A stretch of 40,968 bases of DNA from an uncultured Rhizobium sp. (GTDB lineage Bacteria > Pseudomonadota > Alphaproteobacteria > Rhizobiales > Rhizobiaceae), in NCBI GenBank assembly GCA_945952045.1, contig CAMFHE010000042.1:1-40968 (forward strand), in the 5' to 3' direction. Below are positions 1-7,838 of the stretch, piece after piece. Made by a program: the position numbers and the translations under genes. A model generated the notes under the pieces. It was not told the origin of the DNA. It did not search any database and was given only the letters and a program-made list of their open reading frames with translations. How positions within the stretch are numbered: the first letter of the stretch is position 1; each line of letters opens with the position of its first letter.

Positions 1-1508
1 TGTTCCAGCTGCTGCTCGACATGGGCTTCAAGGAAATCGAGATCGGTTTCCCCTCGGCGTCGCAGACCGACTTCGATTTCGCCCGCTGGTGCGTCGAGGA
101 AGGCAATGTGCCCGAGGACGTGTCGTTGCAGGTTCTGGTCCAGTGCCGCCCGGAGCTGATCACCCGCACCTTCGAGGCCCTGCAGGGCGCGCATCGCCCC
201 ATCGTGCATTTCTACAATTCCACCAGCGAGTTGCAGCGCCGCGTGGTGTTCGGCAAGGACGTGGCCGGCATCAAGCAGATCGCCGTCGATGCCGCCAAGA
301 TGATCACCGACATGGCTGAAAAGGCCGGCGGCGGCTTCCGCTTCGAATATTCGCCGGAAAGCTTTACCGGCACCGAGCTGGAAGTGGCGCTGGAGATCTG
401 CAACGCCGTCGTCGAGGTGGTCAAGCCGACGCCCGACAACAAGCTGATCCTCAACCTGCCGTCCACCGTCGAAATGGCGACGCCGAACGTTTACGCCGAC
501 CAGATCGAATGGATGTGCCGCAACATCGACAACCGCGAAAACGTCATCGTTTCGCTGCATCCGCATAACGACCGCGGCACCGGCATCGCCGCCACGGAAC
601 TCGCCCTGATGGCTGGTGCGGATCGTGTCGAAGGCACGCTGTTCGGCAATGGCGAGCGCACCGGCAATGTCGACGTCGTCACGCTGGCCCTGAACATGTT
701 CACCCAAGGCATCGACCCGGAACTGGATTGCTCCGATATCGAGCGCATCAAGTCGGTCTATGAATATGCCAACGAGATGGTCATTCCCGAGCGCCACCCT
801 TACGTCGGCGAACTGGTCTACACCGCGTTCTCCGGCTCGCACCAGGATGCGATCAACAAGGGCATGAAGGCGATTAAGGTTGCCAACAAGCCTTTGTGGG
901 AAGTGCCCTATCTGCCGATCGACCCGCAGGACGTCGGCCGCACCTATGAGGCGATCATCCGCATCAATTCGCAGTCCGGCAAGGGCGGCATCGCCTATAT
1001 CCTGCAGCAGGATTACGGCATCAACCTGCCGCGCAACCTGCAGGTTGAGTTCCGCGAGGACATTCAGCGCATCACGGACGAGGAAGGCAAGGAATTGCCC
1101 TCGCGCAGCATCTACAACCGCTTCATGGAGCGTTACGTCGAGCAGCCGAAGGCGCGCCTGAAATTCGTCGATCACAGCACCTATCCGGTCAGCGAGCAGA
1201 AGGGTGTGCGCATCGTCACCGCCGAGATCACCGACAATGGCGTGACCAAGCAGATCGAAGGGCGCGGCACCGGCCCGATCGACGGATTCATCCATGCGCT
1301 GTCGATCTATCTCGGCATCGAGTTGTCGGTGGCGGATTATTCCGAGCATTCGCTGCAGCATGGCTCGAATGCCGCCGCGATCGCCTATGTCGAAGTCGAA
1401 TATCCGGGCGGAAAGCTGTTCGGCGCGGGCATCAACAACAACATCGTCACCTCGTCGCTGGAGGCCATCGTCTCCGCCGCCAACCGCGTGCTCGAACTGC
1501 GCGGCTGA
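1..1508 (+). CDS. leuA: 2-isopropylmalate synthase, 5' end missing
   Basis: Condenses acetyl-CoA with 2-oxoisovalerate, the first committed step of leucine synthesis, in the cytoplasm. The reading frame is open from base 3, so the start lies outside the window; about 501 residues are present and roughly 60-70 N-terminal residues are missing compared with the usual ~560-570 of the proteobacterial long form. The TIM-barrel part shows the metal-binding segment SLHPHNDRG (near residue 180 of the visible part) and GNGERTGNVD, both family hallmarks. The C-terminal third, with GxGTGPIDG and the NNNIVTSSLEA end, is the regulatory domain that binds leucine. The stop is followed 3 bases later by an alpha/beta hydrolase gene on the same strand, so the two may be co-transcribed. 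Identity is clear; homologous isozymes such as homocitrate or citramalate synthase are much less likely. Confidence 0.95.
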   Translation, partial: FQLLLDMGFKEIEIGFPSASQTDFDFARWCVEEGNVPEDVSLQVLVQCRPELITRTFEALQGAHRPIVHFYNSTSELQRRVVFGKDVAGIKQIAVDAAKMITDMAEKAGGGFRFEYSPESFTGTELEVALEICNAVVEVVKPTPDNKLILNLPSTVEMATPNVYADQIEWMCRNIDNRENVIVSLHPHNDRGTGIAATELALMAGADRVEGTLFGNGERTGNVDVVTLALNMFTQGIDPELDCSDIERIKSVYEYANEMVIPERHPYVGELVYTAFSGSHQDAINKGMKAIKVANKPLWEVPYLPIDPQDVGRTYEAIIRINSQSGKGGIAYILQQDYGINLPRNLQVEFREDIQRITDEEGKELPSRSIYNRFMERYVEQPKARLKFVDHSTYPVSEQKGVRIVTAEITDNGVTKQIEGRGTGPIDGFIHALSIYLGIELSVADYSEHSLQHGSNAAAIAYVEVEYPGGKLFGAGINNNIVTSSLEAIVSAANRVLELRG

Positions 1509-1511
1509 GCT

Positions 1512-2312
1512 ATGGCGCTGTTCGCGCTGACATCGGGGCAGGGAGAGGCGGAAACGCCTCTCGTTCTGCTGCACGGTTTCGGCGCGGGCGCCTTCGTCTG
1601 GGACGAGGTAATCGGCCGGCTCATGGCCGCATCCGGCGCTTCAGCCTGCGGGCCCATCCTTGCTTACGACTTGCCCGGTCACGGGCGGTCGCTCGACAGC
1701 GACGCCATTGGCGGCGCGGGGCGCATGGCCAAGGCGATCGCCGCCGATCTCGCGTCCCGTGGTCTCGGGCGCTTCCATATCGCCGGCCACTCGATGGGCG
1801 GCGCGGTGGCCGCGCTCCTGGCGTTACGCCGGCCGCAGGACGTCGCATCGCTGACCCTGTTGTCGCCCGGCGGTTTCGGCCCGGCGATCAACCATCGGGC
1901 GCTGGCCCATTATGCGGAGGCCGATACAAGCGCCGCGCTCTGCCGGGCGCTGGAAGCGATGATCGGCTTCAACAGCCTTTTGCCCGAGCGCATCATCGCG
2001 GCCATGCTGGCGGATCGTTCGCGGCCTGGCGCGCATGCTGCGCTTTCCACCATCCTCAAGGCCATGTTCGTCGATCCGACAGCGGAGCGGCTGGTTCAGG
2101 GGCAGTTGCCGCTGTCCGATCTCGGCGCCTTGCCGCTGCCGGTTCGCATTCTCTGGGGTGAGGAAGATACCGTTCTGCCCGTGGCGCAATGCGCCGGGTT
2201 GCCGTCTTCGCTTGCCGTGCAACGCCTCGCCGGCGTCGGCCATATGCTGATCGAGGAAGCGCCGGAAGCGGTTGCCGAGTTTATCCGCAGCGCGATCGCC
2301 GAAGCGTCTTAG
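1512..2312 (+). CDS. Alpha/beta-fold hydrolase
   Basis: A 266-residue cytoplasmic alpha/beta hydrolase. The strand-turn segment LVLLHGFGAG (residues 17-26) supplies the oxyanion HG motif. The nucleophile elbow GHSMGG puts the catalytic Ser at residue 94; the likely acid is Asp219 in LWGEEDTVLP and the base His244 in GVGHMLIEEAPE. All three are in the usual order, so the enzyme should be active. It is most like the esterase/lipase-like group that includes the C-terminal domain of acetoin dehydrogenase E2 components, but there is no lipoyl domain here, so substrate cannot be assigned. It starts 3 bases after leuA, suggesting read-through transcription. A RIME-like repeat follows its stop. Confidence 0.85.
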   Translation: MALFALTSGQGEAETPLVLLHGFGAGAFVWDEVIGRLMAASGASACGPILAYDLPGHGRSLDSDAIGGAGRMAKAIAADLASRGLGRFHIAGHSMGGAVAALLALRRPQDVASLTLLSPGGFGPAINHRALAHYAEADTSAALCRALEAMIGFNSLLPERIIAAMLADRSRPGAHAALSTILKAMFVDPTAERLVQGQLPLSDLGALPLPVRILWGEEDTVLPVAQCAGLPSSLAVQRLAGVGHMLIEEAPEAVAEFIRSAIAEAS

Positions 2313-2345
2313 GGTCAAAACACCCAAGCAAATGGAGTTTTGCCC

Positions 2346-2451
2346 CTAGACCGGTTCCGCTTTTCTCCGAATCGCGAAAACGCTCTATCTCTTTGTTTTC
2401 ACGCATTTTCAGACGGAAAACCGCTTCGCACTTTTCCTGGAAATGCTCTTA
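2346..2451. repeat. RIME-like palindromic mosaic repeat, copy 1
   Basis: About 106 bases between two convergent genes. It contains CTAGACCGGTTCCGC at one end and GGAAAACCGCTTCGCAC followed by TTTTCCTGGAAATGCTC at the other. The right half aligns with copies near 13.67 kb and 22.26 kb and the CCGGTT box recurs near 4.92 kb. The end overlaps the TAA stop of the anti-sigma gene. This layout and these boxes match what I know of the Rhizobium-specific intergenic mosaic element; the family name is from memory, the sequence similarity is visible. Confidence 0.75.
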
Positions 2452-3300
2452 AAGCAGCTTCGATGCCTTGTCGGCGATCTGGGTGAGCGTCGCCTCTGAA
2501 GACGGGCCGACCACGACATAGGATGCGTTTGCGGTCGTCCACGAGATCAGGCCGATATCGTCGCGGATCGTTTCGTCGAGGCCCTGGGCCGGGTTGCCGC
2601 TCTTCATGAAACAGATGGCGATGACGTCTTCGTCTTCGTTGCGATACAGGAGCTCTCCGACCGGCTTCCCGTCGGCGACGAGAAGACGGGCTCCCCGGAA
2701 TTGCAAGCCTTCGCCGGAAAGATCCGGCACGGAGAAGGCGACGCCGACGCTTTCGGTCAGCCACTCGACGATGTGATCCGCATCGGACGAGGGCACTTCG
2801 GCGAGATGGCGCTGCTGGCGGGAATAGACGCGGTGATAGGCGGCGATATCGTCCAGCCAGCTTCTCGCGGGCAGGGCAGCCAGCGCCTGCGGCGCTTGCG
2901 CCGCGCCGGTGATCTGTGCGCCGAGGAGATAACCGATGCCGCCGCCGACGAGGAACAGGAAGAGACCGGCCGCCAGCGCCTGCGGGCCGGTCGGCGCGAT
3001 GCGGACGGCGCGCAGCAGCGATTTCAGCGTCAGGCGTGGCCCGGGCTTTTCGCGCGGCGGCGGCGCCTGCTTGATGCCGCGCACCAGCGCCAGCGGGACC
3101 GGTTCCTTGATCATCTCGTTCATCGCGGTCGTGCCGGTTTCCGAGCCGCGCTTCAGGCGCTCGAACATGTCGCGGGCATCGCCGTTCGTCGAAAGAAGTC
3201 GCTCGAGCTCATCCTGTTCGTCGCGCGCCACTTCTCCGTCGAGAAGGGCCGACAAACGTACCTCAAGCGGCTGCTTGCGAAGATCCTGCATCCGGTTCAC
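2449..3300 (-). CDS. Membrane anti-sigma factor
   Basis: A 283-residue protein with one transmembrane segment near residues 107-129 (rich in Leu, Phe, Val and Gly). The cytoplasmic N-terminus has the anti-sigma signature RLSALLDGEVARDEQDELERLL (residues 15-36), typical of proteins that hold an ECF sigma factor. The C-terminal ~150 residues would be periplasmic and may sense the signal; they contain a segment ending LISWTTANASYVVVG that resembles sensor domains of rhizobial anti-sigma factors. Its ATG overlaps the stop of the upstream sigma gene by 4 bases (ATGA), so the two are translationally coupled. The signal that releases the sigma factor cannot be told from sequence. Confidence 0.85.
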   Translation of the reverse strand: MNRMQDLRKQPLEVRLSALLDGEVARDEQDELERLLSTNGDARDMFERLKRGSETGTTAMNEMIKEPVPLALVRGIKQAPPPREKPGPRLTLKSLLRAVRIAPTGPQALAAGLFLFLVGGGIGYLLGAQITGAAQAPQALAALPARSWLDDIAAYHRVYSRQQRHLAEVPSSDADHIVEWLTESVGVAFSVPDLSGEGLQFRGARLLVADGKPVGELLYRNEDEDVIAICFMKSGNPAQGLDETIRDDIGLISWTTANASYVVVGPSSEATLTQIADKASKLL

Positions 3301-3794
3301 GCTCTCCTTGCTTCTTCCTCGGCCACAATCATGGCCATTTTCAGCCTGGCCGCGGACAGTCGCGCCATGACAGTGGTGACGGGAATGCCGAGTATCCCGG
3401 CCGCTTCCTTATAGCTATGCCCTTCGACGTTCACGAGCACGAATGCGCTCGCCAGCCCCTCCTGTAACGACAGGATCGTGTCGTGAATCGGTTGAGCGGA
3501 GGAGATTTTTTCACACGATGCCGGATCGGGGCTGACCTCGGCGCTACATGGCGTCCGCTTGCGCGATTCGTCTGCCCAGAGCATGCGGGCAAGGGTGTAG
3601 ACCCAGCTGTCCAGCCGCGTCTCCGCATCGCGCAGCGGGCTCTTGAGAATGGCGCGCTCGCAGGCCTGTTGCGCCAGTGCATCCGCAGCGGCCGCATCGC
3701 GGGTCAGCGTCATCGCGAAACGGCGCAGCTTCGGCAGCAGCCCGACCAGGCTGCGGCGAAGATCGTCCGTTTCCGAGAGTGCCGTTTCACGCAT
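3297..3794 (-). CDS. ECF-family RNA polymerase sigma factor
   Basis: A 165-residue extracytoplasmic-function sigma factor. Sigma region 2 covers about residues 10-80 (LVGLLPKLRRFAMTLTRDAAAADALAQ, then DSWVYTLARMLWADESRKR), and region 4 covers about 105-155 with the helix-turn-helix GHSYKEAAGILGIPVTTVMARLSAAR. There is no region 3 or 1.1, as expected for ECF factors. The frame stays open to 4016, but I place the start at ATG 3794 because homologous sequence begins there and the longer N-terminus looks like noncoding translation. It overlaps the downstream membrane anti-sigma gene by 4 bases. A GGAATAA box about 85 bases upstream could be an autoregulated promoter. Confidence 0.88.
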   Translation of the reverse strand: MRETALSETDDLRRSLVGLLPKLRRFAMTLTRDAAAADALAQQACERAILKSPLRDAETRLDSWVYTLARMLWADESRKRTPCSAEVSPDPASCEKISSAQPIHDTILSLQEGLASAFVLVNVEGHSYKEAAGILGIPVTTVMARLSAARLKMAMIVAEEEARRA

Positions 3795-3855
3795 TGCCGA
3801 TCCAGTCCAGACGCGCGGGGTGCGGTGTTCAAGTCGATGATGTCGGGGTCTTGCC

Positions 3856-3885
3856 AGAGCATGCACCCGTCCGGAAATTATTCCG
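3856..3885 (-). promoter_or_regulatory. Possible ECF-type promoter of the sigma/anti-sigma pair
   Basis: On the minus strand, CGGAATAA lies at 3885-3878 and TGCTCT at 3861-3856, 16 bases apart, about 60 bases before the ATG of the sigma gene. GGAATAA resembles -35 boxes used by some ECF sigma factors, which often control their own operon. The -10 side is not a recognisable consensus, so this is a weak call. Confidence 0.25.
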
Positions 3886-3969
3886 GGAAAAGGGCCCAAA
3901 GGCTGCAGGTGCATATAAATGTATGAATCAACCAATCGCGCTCTGCAAGCGGTTTCGGTGTCGAATGGG

Positions 3970-4878
3970 CTAATCCAGCAGGGTGACGGCGCTATCCAGC
4001 GCCATTTGCCGGCCATCCGGGGTCAGGCCGTAGCGTTCGCAATCCAGATGCCAGGCGCCGGGGCTGCCGGAAATGTGGAAAAGATTGTAGGAGGCCGGCG
4101 GCTTCTTGCCGCCGGGGCCTTGCGAGGCGGAGGCGATGCCGACGACCGGCACCGGCCGGGTCTGGCCGCGCAGCCAGTAGGTGGTGTTGAGATGGGTATG
4201 CCCATGCAGCACCAGTTCCGCCCCGCCCGAGGAGATGGCGGCGGCGAAGCGGCGGATGCCGAACATGCGCTTGTGCGGCGATGTCGCGCCCCGGATCGGG
4301 GGGTGATGGATCATGACGACGCGAAACAGCCCGGCCTCGCCGGCAGCGCGCAGCATGTTGACCGTCTCGCGCGCCTGACGCCTGCCGAAATAGCCGCTGG
4401 CGGAGAAGGGCGGGGTGGCGATCGACGTCGAGCAGCCGATCAGCGCGACGGGGCCGCGCACGCGCATATAGGGGAAGACGTCTTGATCCTCGTCCCAGCT
4501 GTCCGGACTGTTGTCGCCGCGCACATAGCCGTACCAGGCGTTCATCGCCTTGTCGTGGGCGCCGGCCACATAGGCGTCATGGTTTCCCGGCACCACGGAA
4601 GTGGTCTCCGGCGGGCCGACTTCCTCAAGCCAGTCGGCGGCGGCGCGAATTTCGATGCCGGTCGCGAGGTTGACGAGATCGCCTGTTATCGCCAGATGAT
4701 CGGGCGTGTGCCGTTCGATGTCGCCGAGCAGCACGTCCAGCGTATCGGTGAAAAGATGCTTGCGCCGGTTGCGATGCCAGTTCACAAACCCGGTGATGCG
4801 CTTGGAGGCCAGTTCCCGGAAGGTGAGTTTCGGCAATGGGCCGAGATGGACATCTGAAATATGGGCAAGCTTGAACAT
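3970..4878 (-). CDS. Metallophosphoesterase
   Basis: A 302-residue calcineurin-like phosphoesterase. All five metal-ligand blocks are present in order: ISDVHLG (Asp9, His11), TGDLVN (Asp67), PGNHDAY (Asn99, His100), MIHHPP, and GHTHLN. The first three bind the di-metal centre and the last two complete it, so the protein should hydrolyse a phosphomonoester or phosphodiester; substrate unknown (cAMP, lipid A precursors and others occur in this fold). The frame is open upstream to 4962, but that extension runs through a palindromic repeat, and the family normally begins with M-F-K-L-A-H-I-S-D, so I use ATG 4878. It stands alone on its strand. Confidence 0.88.
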   Translation of the reverse strand: MFKLAHISDVHLGPLPKLTFRELASKRITGFVNWHRNRRKHLFTDTLDVLLGDIERHTPDHLAITGDLVNLATGIEIRAAADWLEEVGPPETTSVVPGNHDAYVAGAHDKAMNAWYGYVRGDNSPDSWDEDQDVFPYMRVRGPVALIGCSTSIATPPFSASGYFGRRQARETVNMLRAAGEAGLFRVVMIHHPPIRGATSPHKRMFGIRRFAAAISSGGAELVLHGHTHLNTTYWLRGQTRPVPVVGIASASQGPGGKKPPASYNLFHISGSPGAWHLDCERYGLTPDGRQMALDSAVTLLD

Positions 4879-4890
4879 GGGGCGCAGACA

Positions 4891-4980
4891 TAAAGCATTT
4901 TCAGGAAAAGTGGAAACCGGTTTTCGGTTTGGAAATACCGCAAACGAAGCATTTGCGCGCAAAGGCGAAACCGGTTTTCC
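4891..4980. repeat. RIME-like palindromic mosaic repeat, copy 2
   Basis: The element holds GCATTTTCAGGAAAAGTGG followed by GAAACCGGTTTTC at 4912-4925, and a second GAAACCGGTTTTC at 4966-4979. The same boxes occur in copy 1 near 2.4 kb in the opposite orientation. It fills the gap between the divergent phosphoesterase and Nudix genes, so it may lie in both 5' untranslated regions. Confidence 0.6.
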
Positions 4981-5047
4981 CGGCGTCCGACAGGCAGGCG
5001 CGGAAGCACGAAATTGACCAGACTATGGCTTCGAGGAGCACGATGGT

Positions 5048-5536
5048 ATGAACGGCAGCCTCAAGCCCCGGCTGAAGATTTTCGCGACGCGATTGATCAC
5101 CTCCAACCTGCACCGCCTCTTTGCGGTGACACGCGGCATGACCCTTGGCGTGCGGGCCGCCTGCTTCGATGAGGAGGGGCGGATTTTCCTCGTGCGGCAT
5201 ACCTATGTGCCCGGCTGGCACATGCCCGGCGGCGGCGTCGAGCATTATGAGAGCGCCGGCGATGCGCTGGTCAAGGAACTGCGCGAGGAGGGCAATCTCG
5301 AAATTATCGGCTCCCCCCGGCTGTTCCACATCTATTTCAACCGCAGCGCCAGCAAGCGCGACCATGTCCTGTTTTACCGCGTCGATGTGCGCCAGACCGC
5401 GCCGCGCCCGCCGGACCGGGAAATCCGCGACTGCGGCTTTTTCCCGTTGCATGCCTTGCCCGAGGGCGTGACGCAGGCCACCCTGCGGCGCCTTGCAGAA
5501 TTGCACAGCGACTTGCCGGTGACGGCGATCTGGTAA
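5048..5536 (+). CDS. Nudix hydrolase
   Basis: A 162-residue Nudix-fold pyrophosphohydrolase of nucleotide-type substrates. The Nudix box runs from PGGGVEHYESAGDALV into KELREEGNLEI, about residues 60-85. Compared with the consensus GX5EX7REUXEEXGU, the first Arg is Lys and the last Gly is Asn, while the Glu residues that bind Mg2+ are kept. The conservative Lys change should not remove activity. The ~30 residues before the domain are basic (RLKIFATRLITSNLHRLF) and may form an amphipathic helix. GAGGAG about 9 bases before ATG 5048 supports the start. Substrate is unknown. It converges with the glutathionyl-hydroquinone reductase gene. Confidence 0.85.
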   Translation: MNGSLKPRLKIFATRLITSNLHRLFAVTRGMTLGVRAACFDEEGRIFLVRHTYVPGWHMPGGGVEHYESAGDALVKELREEGNLEIIGSPRLFHIYFNRSASKRDHVLFYRVDVRQTAPRPPDREIRDCGFFPLHALPEGVTQATLRRLAELHSDLPVTAIW

Positions 5537-5542
5537 CGTGTC

Positions 5543-6529
5543 TCAGGCCGCTTCCAGCCTGTCGCGGCCATGCGGGGTCGTCAGGTCCAGTTCCGGGCCG
5601 ACGGGCACGACGCGGGTCGGGTTGATCGTCGGATGGCTGCGGTAGTAGTGGTGCTTGATGTGGTGGAAATCCACCGTCTCCGCGATGCCCGGAACCTGAT
5701 ATAAATCACGCAGATAGGCCGACAGGTTCGGATAATCGTCGATGCGGCGGATGTTGCACTTGAAGTGGCCGACATACACGGGATCGAAGCGCACCAGCGT
5801 CGTGAACAGCCGCCAGTCGGCTTCGGTCAGACGGTTGCCGGCGAGGTAGCGTTGGCGTGACAGGCGCTGTTCCAACTCGTCCAGCGTCTCGAACAGCTTC
5901 AGGACACTTTCCTCATAGGCTTCCTGGGTGGTCGCGAAGCCGGCCTTGTAGACGCCGTTGTTGACGCGGTCGTAGACATGATCGTTGATCGCGTCGATCT
6001 CCGCCTGCAGGGATTGCGGGTAATAGTCGTCTCGATTGCCGGTGAGATCGTCGAAGGCGCTGTTGAACATGCGGATGATTTCCGCCGATTCATTGTTGAC
6101 GATCGTCTGCGTCTTCTTGTCCCACAGAACAGGAACGGTCACCCGGCCGGAATAATGCGGATCGGCGCGGGTGTAAATCTCCCAGAGATAGCGTGCGCCG
6201 AACAGCGGATCGGCCATGCCGTCCGTTTCGGTGTCGAAGGTCCAGCCGTTTTCCAGCATCAGCGGCGAAACGACGGTGACAGGGATGATTTCCTCCAGCC
6301 CTTTGAGCTTGCGGAAGATCAGCGTGCGATGCGCCCAGGGGCAGGCGAGCGAGACATAGAGGTGATAGCGATCGCGCTCGGCGGTGAAGCCGGCGTCGCC
6401 ACTTTGGCCGGCGCTGCCATCCTTCGTCACCCAGTTGCGGAATTGCGAGGCGGCGCGCTTGAAATGCCCCTTGTTTTCCTTGGTTTCGTACCACACGTCC
6501 TGCCAGACGCCATCGACGAGCCGTCCCAT
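5543..6529 (-). CDS. Glutathionyl-hydroquinone reductase (omega/Xi-class GST)
   Basis: Reduces glutathionyl-hydroquinones to hydroquinones with release of glutathione disulfide, in the cytoplasm. The 328-residue length equals that of Escherichia coli YqjG. The active-site motif is LACPWAHRTL, with the catalytic Cys at residue 63. Other family marks are VTVPVLWDKKTQTIVNNESAEIIRMFN (thioredoxin-like domain with the NNES glutathione contact), and NRLTEADWRLFTTLVRFDPVY and HFKCN in the helical domain. AGGAGA stands 6 bases before the ATG. It is transcribed alone, with a 254-base gap to a divergent GNAT gene. A normal detoxification gene, nothing odd in it. Confidence 0.92.
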   Translation of the reverse strand: MGRLVDGVWQDVWYETKENKGHFKRAASQFRNWVTKDGSAGQSGDAGFTAERDRYHLYVSLACPWAHRTLIFRKLKGLEEIIPVTVVSPLMLENGWTFDTETDGMADPLFGARYLWEIYTRADPHYSGRVTVPVLWDKKTQTIVNNESAEIIRMFNSAFDDLTGNRDDYYPQSLQAEIDAINDHVYDRVNNGVYKAGFATTQEAYEESVLKLFETLDELEQRLSRQRYLAGNRLTEADWRLFTTLVRFDPVYVGHFKCNIRRIDDYPNLSAYLRDLYQVPGIAETVDFHHIKHHYYRSHPTINPTRVVPVGPELDLTTPHGRDRLEAA

Positions 6530-6783
6530 GTCAAATCTCCTGTCGTTATCCTGCGGCTAAGATAGACCGTGACGCGCGGCTGGCGAGACGCCAAACAATG
6601 AACGGTGCGTTTTTACCATTGGACAAACGAAAATTTTCTGATATCCGCTTTCCAATCAAATTTTTGGAACCTGATCGATGACGACCCTTCGGAGCCTGCG
6701 ACGACGCTGATGATCTCAAACACGCCAAAATGGCGTGGCTGAATACATCCGCATGTCCGCATCCTCTACGGTACAGTCTCACC

Positions 6784-7329
6784 ATGCACAAGCACGATCT
6801 GGTCTATCTCACCGAAGACGCAACGCACGACGCCGTCATCGAACTCATCAACGACGAAGCTTTCGGCCCCGGCCGGTTTACCAAGTCGTCCGCGCGGATC
6901 CGCGAGCAGGGGCCGCATGACCGGGCGCTGTCCTATGTCTGCTGCGACGATGGCGAAACCATCGCTTCGGTGCGGATGACGCCGGTGCTGGCGGGCGGCG
7001 TCAAGGGCCATCTGCTCGGTCCGCTCGCCGTCCGGCCGTCGCACAAGAACCGGGGAATCGGCCGCGAACTGGTGCGGATCGCCGTGGACGCGGCCCGGCG
7101 CAAAGGCTCGGAAGCCGTCATCCTTGTCGGCGATGCTCCCTATTACATGCCGCTCGGTTTCGAGAAGGTCGCTTACAATGCGCTGACCTTTCCTGCGCCT
7201 ACCGATCCCGCCCGGATTCTGGTGGCGCCATTTGCGCCCGATACGCATTCGCGGCTGAAGGGTGTCATTGCCTGGCGGGACAAGGTGGTCGAAGCTGAGG
7301 CTGTCGAACGGTTGCTGAAAAGCGCCTGA
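6784..7329 (+). CDS. GNAT N-acetyltransferase (YhbS/COG3153-like)
   Basis: A 181-residue acetyl-CoA-dependent acetyltransferase. The acetyl-CoA pyrophosphate loop is in LAVRPSHKNRGIGRELVRIA (about residues 82-101, consensus Q/RxxGxG/A as KNRGIG), followed by ILVGDAPYYMPLGFEKV, which is typical of the YhbS-like group. Substrate unknown. An upstream in-frame ATG at 6730 would add 18 residues that do not look like the family, so I prefer 6784; no good ribosome site precedes either, and a leaderless transcript is possible. Confidence 0.82.
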   Translation: MHKHDLVYLTEDATHDAVIELINDEAFGPGRFTKSSARIREQGPHDRALSYVCCDDGETIASVRMTPVLAGGVKGHLLGPLAVRPSHKNRGIGRELVRIAVDAARRKGSEAVILVGDAPYYMPLGFEKVAYNALTFPAPTDPARILVAPFAPDTHSRLKGVIAWRDKVVEAEAVERLLKSA

Positions 7330-7409
7330 CGGCGGCTATCGCCCATAGGGCATGGTGACGCCCGTCTCCCTTGGCGTGGAAGGTTGCCCAAGGGACCGGA
7401 TGCGGGGCG

Positions 7410-7838
7410 TTATCCAACCAGCCGCTTCTGCAAAAACCAGCGCGTTCGTCCCTCAGGAAAATCGTCGAGCGCGCCGAAAATCGCAAAACCCTGTTTCTGG
7501 TAGGCGCGCAGCGCCGTTGGATTGAAGGTGTCGATCCAGGCACCGTGGCACCCGCGTGTCACCGCCTCTTTTTCGGCTGCGGCAAGCAATCTCGCCGCCA
7601 TACCCTGACCGCGCAAGGCTTCGGGCACGAACAGCCATTGCACATAAAGCCAGCCCCAAGCCGTGAAACCGGCGATGCCGCCGGTGACGGTATCTTGTTG
7701 CCGGAGGAGCACCGCAAGACCTTCTCGCCCGGAAGGACCGACATCGGCGGCGTTATAGGCGCCGAGCCCGTCACCGAGGACGGCGATATCGTCGGGGGAG
7801 GGCGTCGCGGTCACCTCCAGCGTGAAGGGTGGCGTCAT
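7410..7838 (-). CDS. GNAT N-acetyltransferase, last gene of the MoxR operon
   Basis: A 142-residue GNAT enzyme. The acetyl-CoA site is VPEALRGQGMAARLLAAAE (RGQGMA loop), followed by WIDTFNPTALRAYQKQGFAIFG, the usual motif B with Tyr and the kink before strand 7. The ATG at 7838 overlaps the TGA of the upstream membrane-protein gene (ATGA), which fixes the start and shows translational coupling; an in-frame upstream start at 7856 is therefore rejected. Its place at the end of the MoxR/DUF58 operon is unexplained. It could acetylate a protein or a small amine; the sequence does not say. Confidence 0.83.
   Translation of the reverse strand: MTPPFTLEVTATPSPDDIAVLGDGLGAYNAADVGPSGREGLAVLLRQQDTVTGGIAGFTAWGWLYVQWLFVPEALRGQGMAARLLAAAEKEAVTRGCHGAWIDTFNPTALRAYQKQGFAIFGALDDFPEGRTRWFLQKRLVG

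Noticed and set aside
2313..2345. Intrinsic terminator after the first alpha/beta hydrolase
   Set aside because: No stable stem with T-run separate from the palindromic repeat; the repeat itself has only short T-runs inside.
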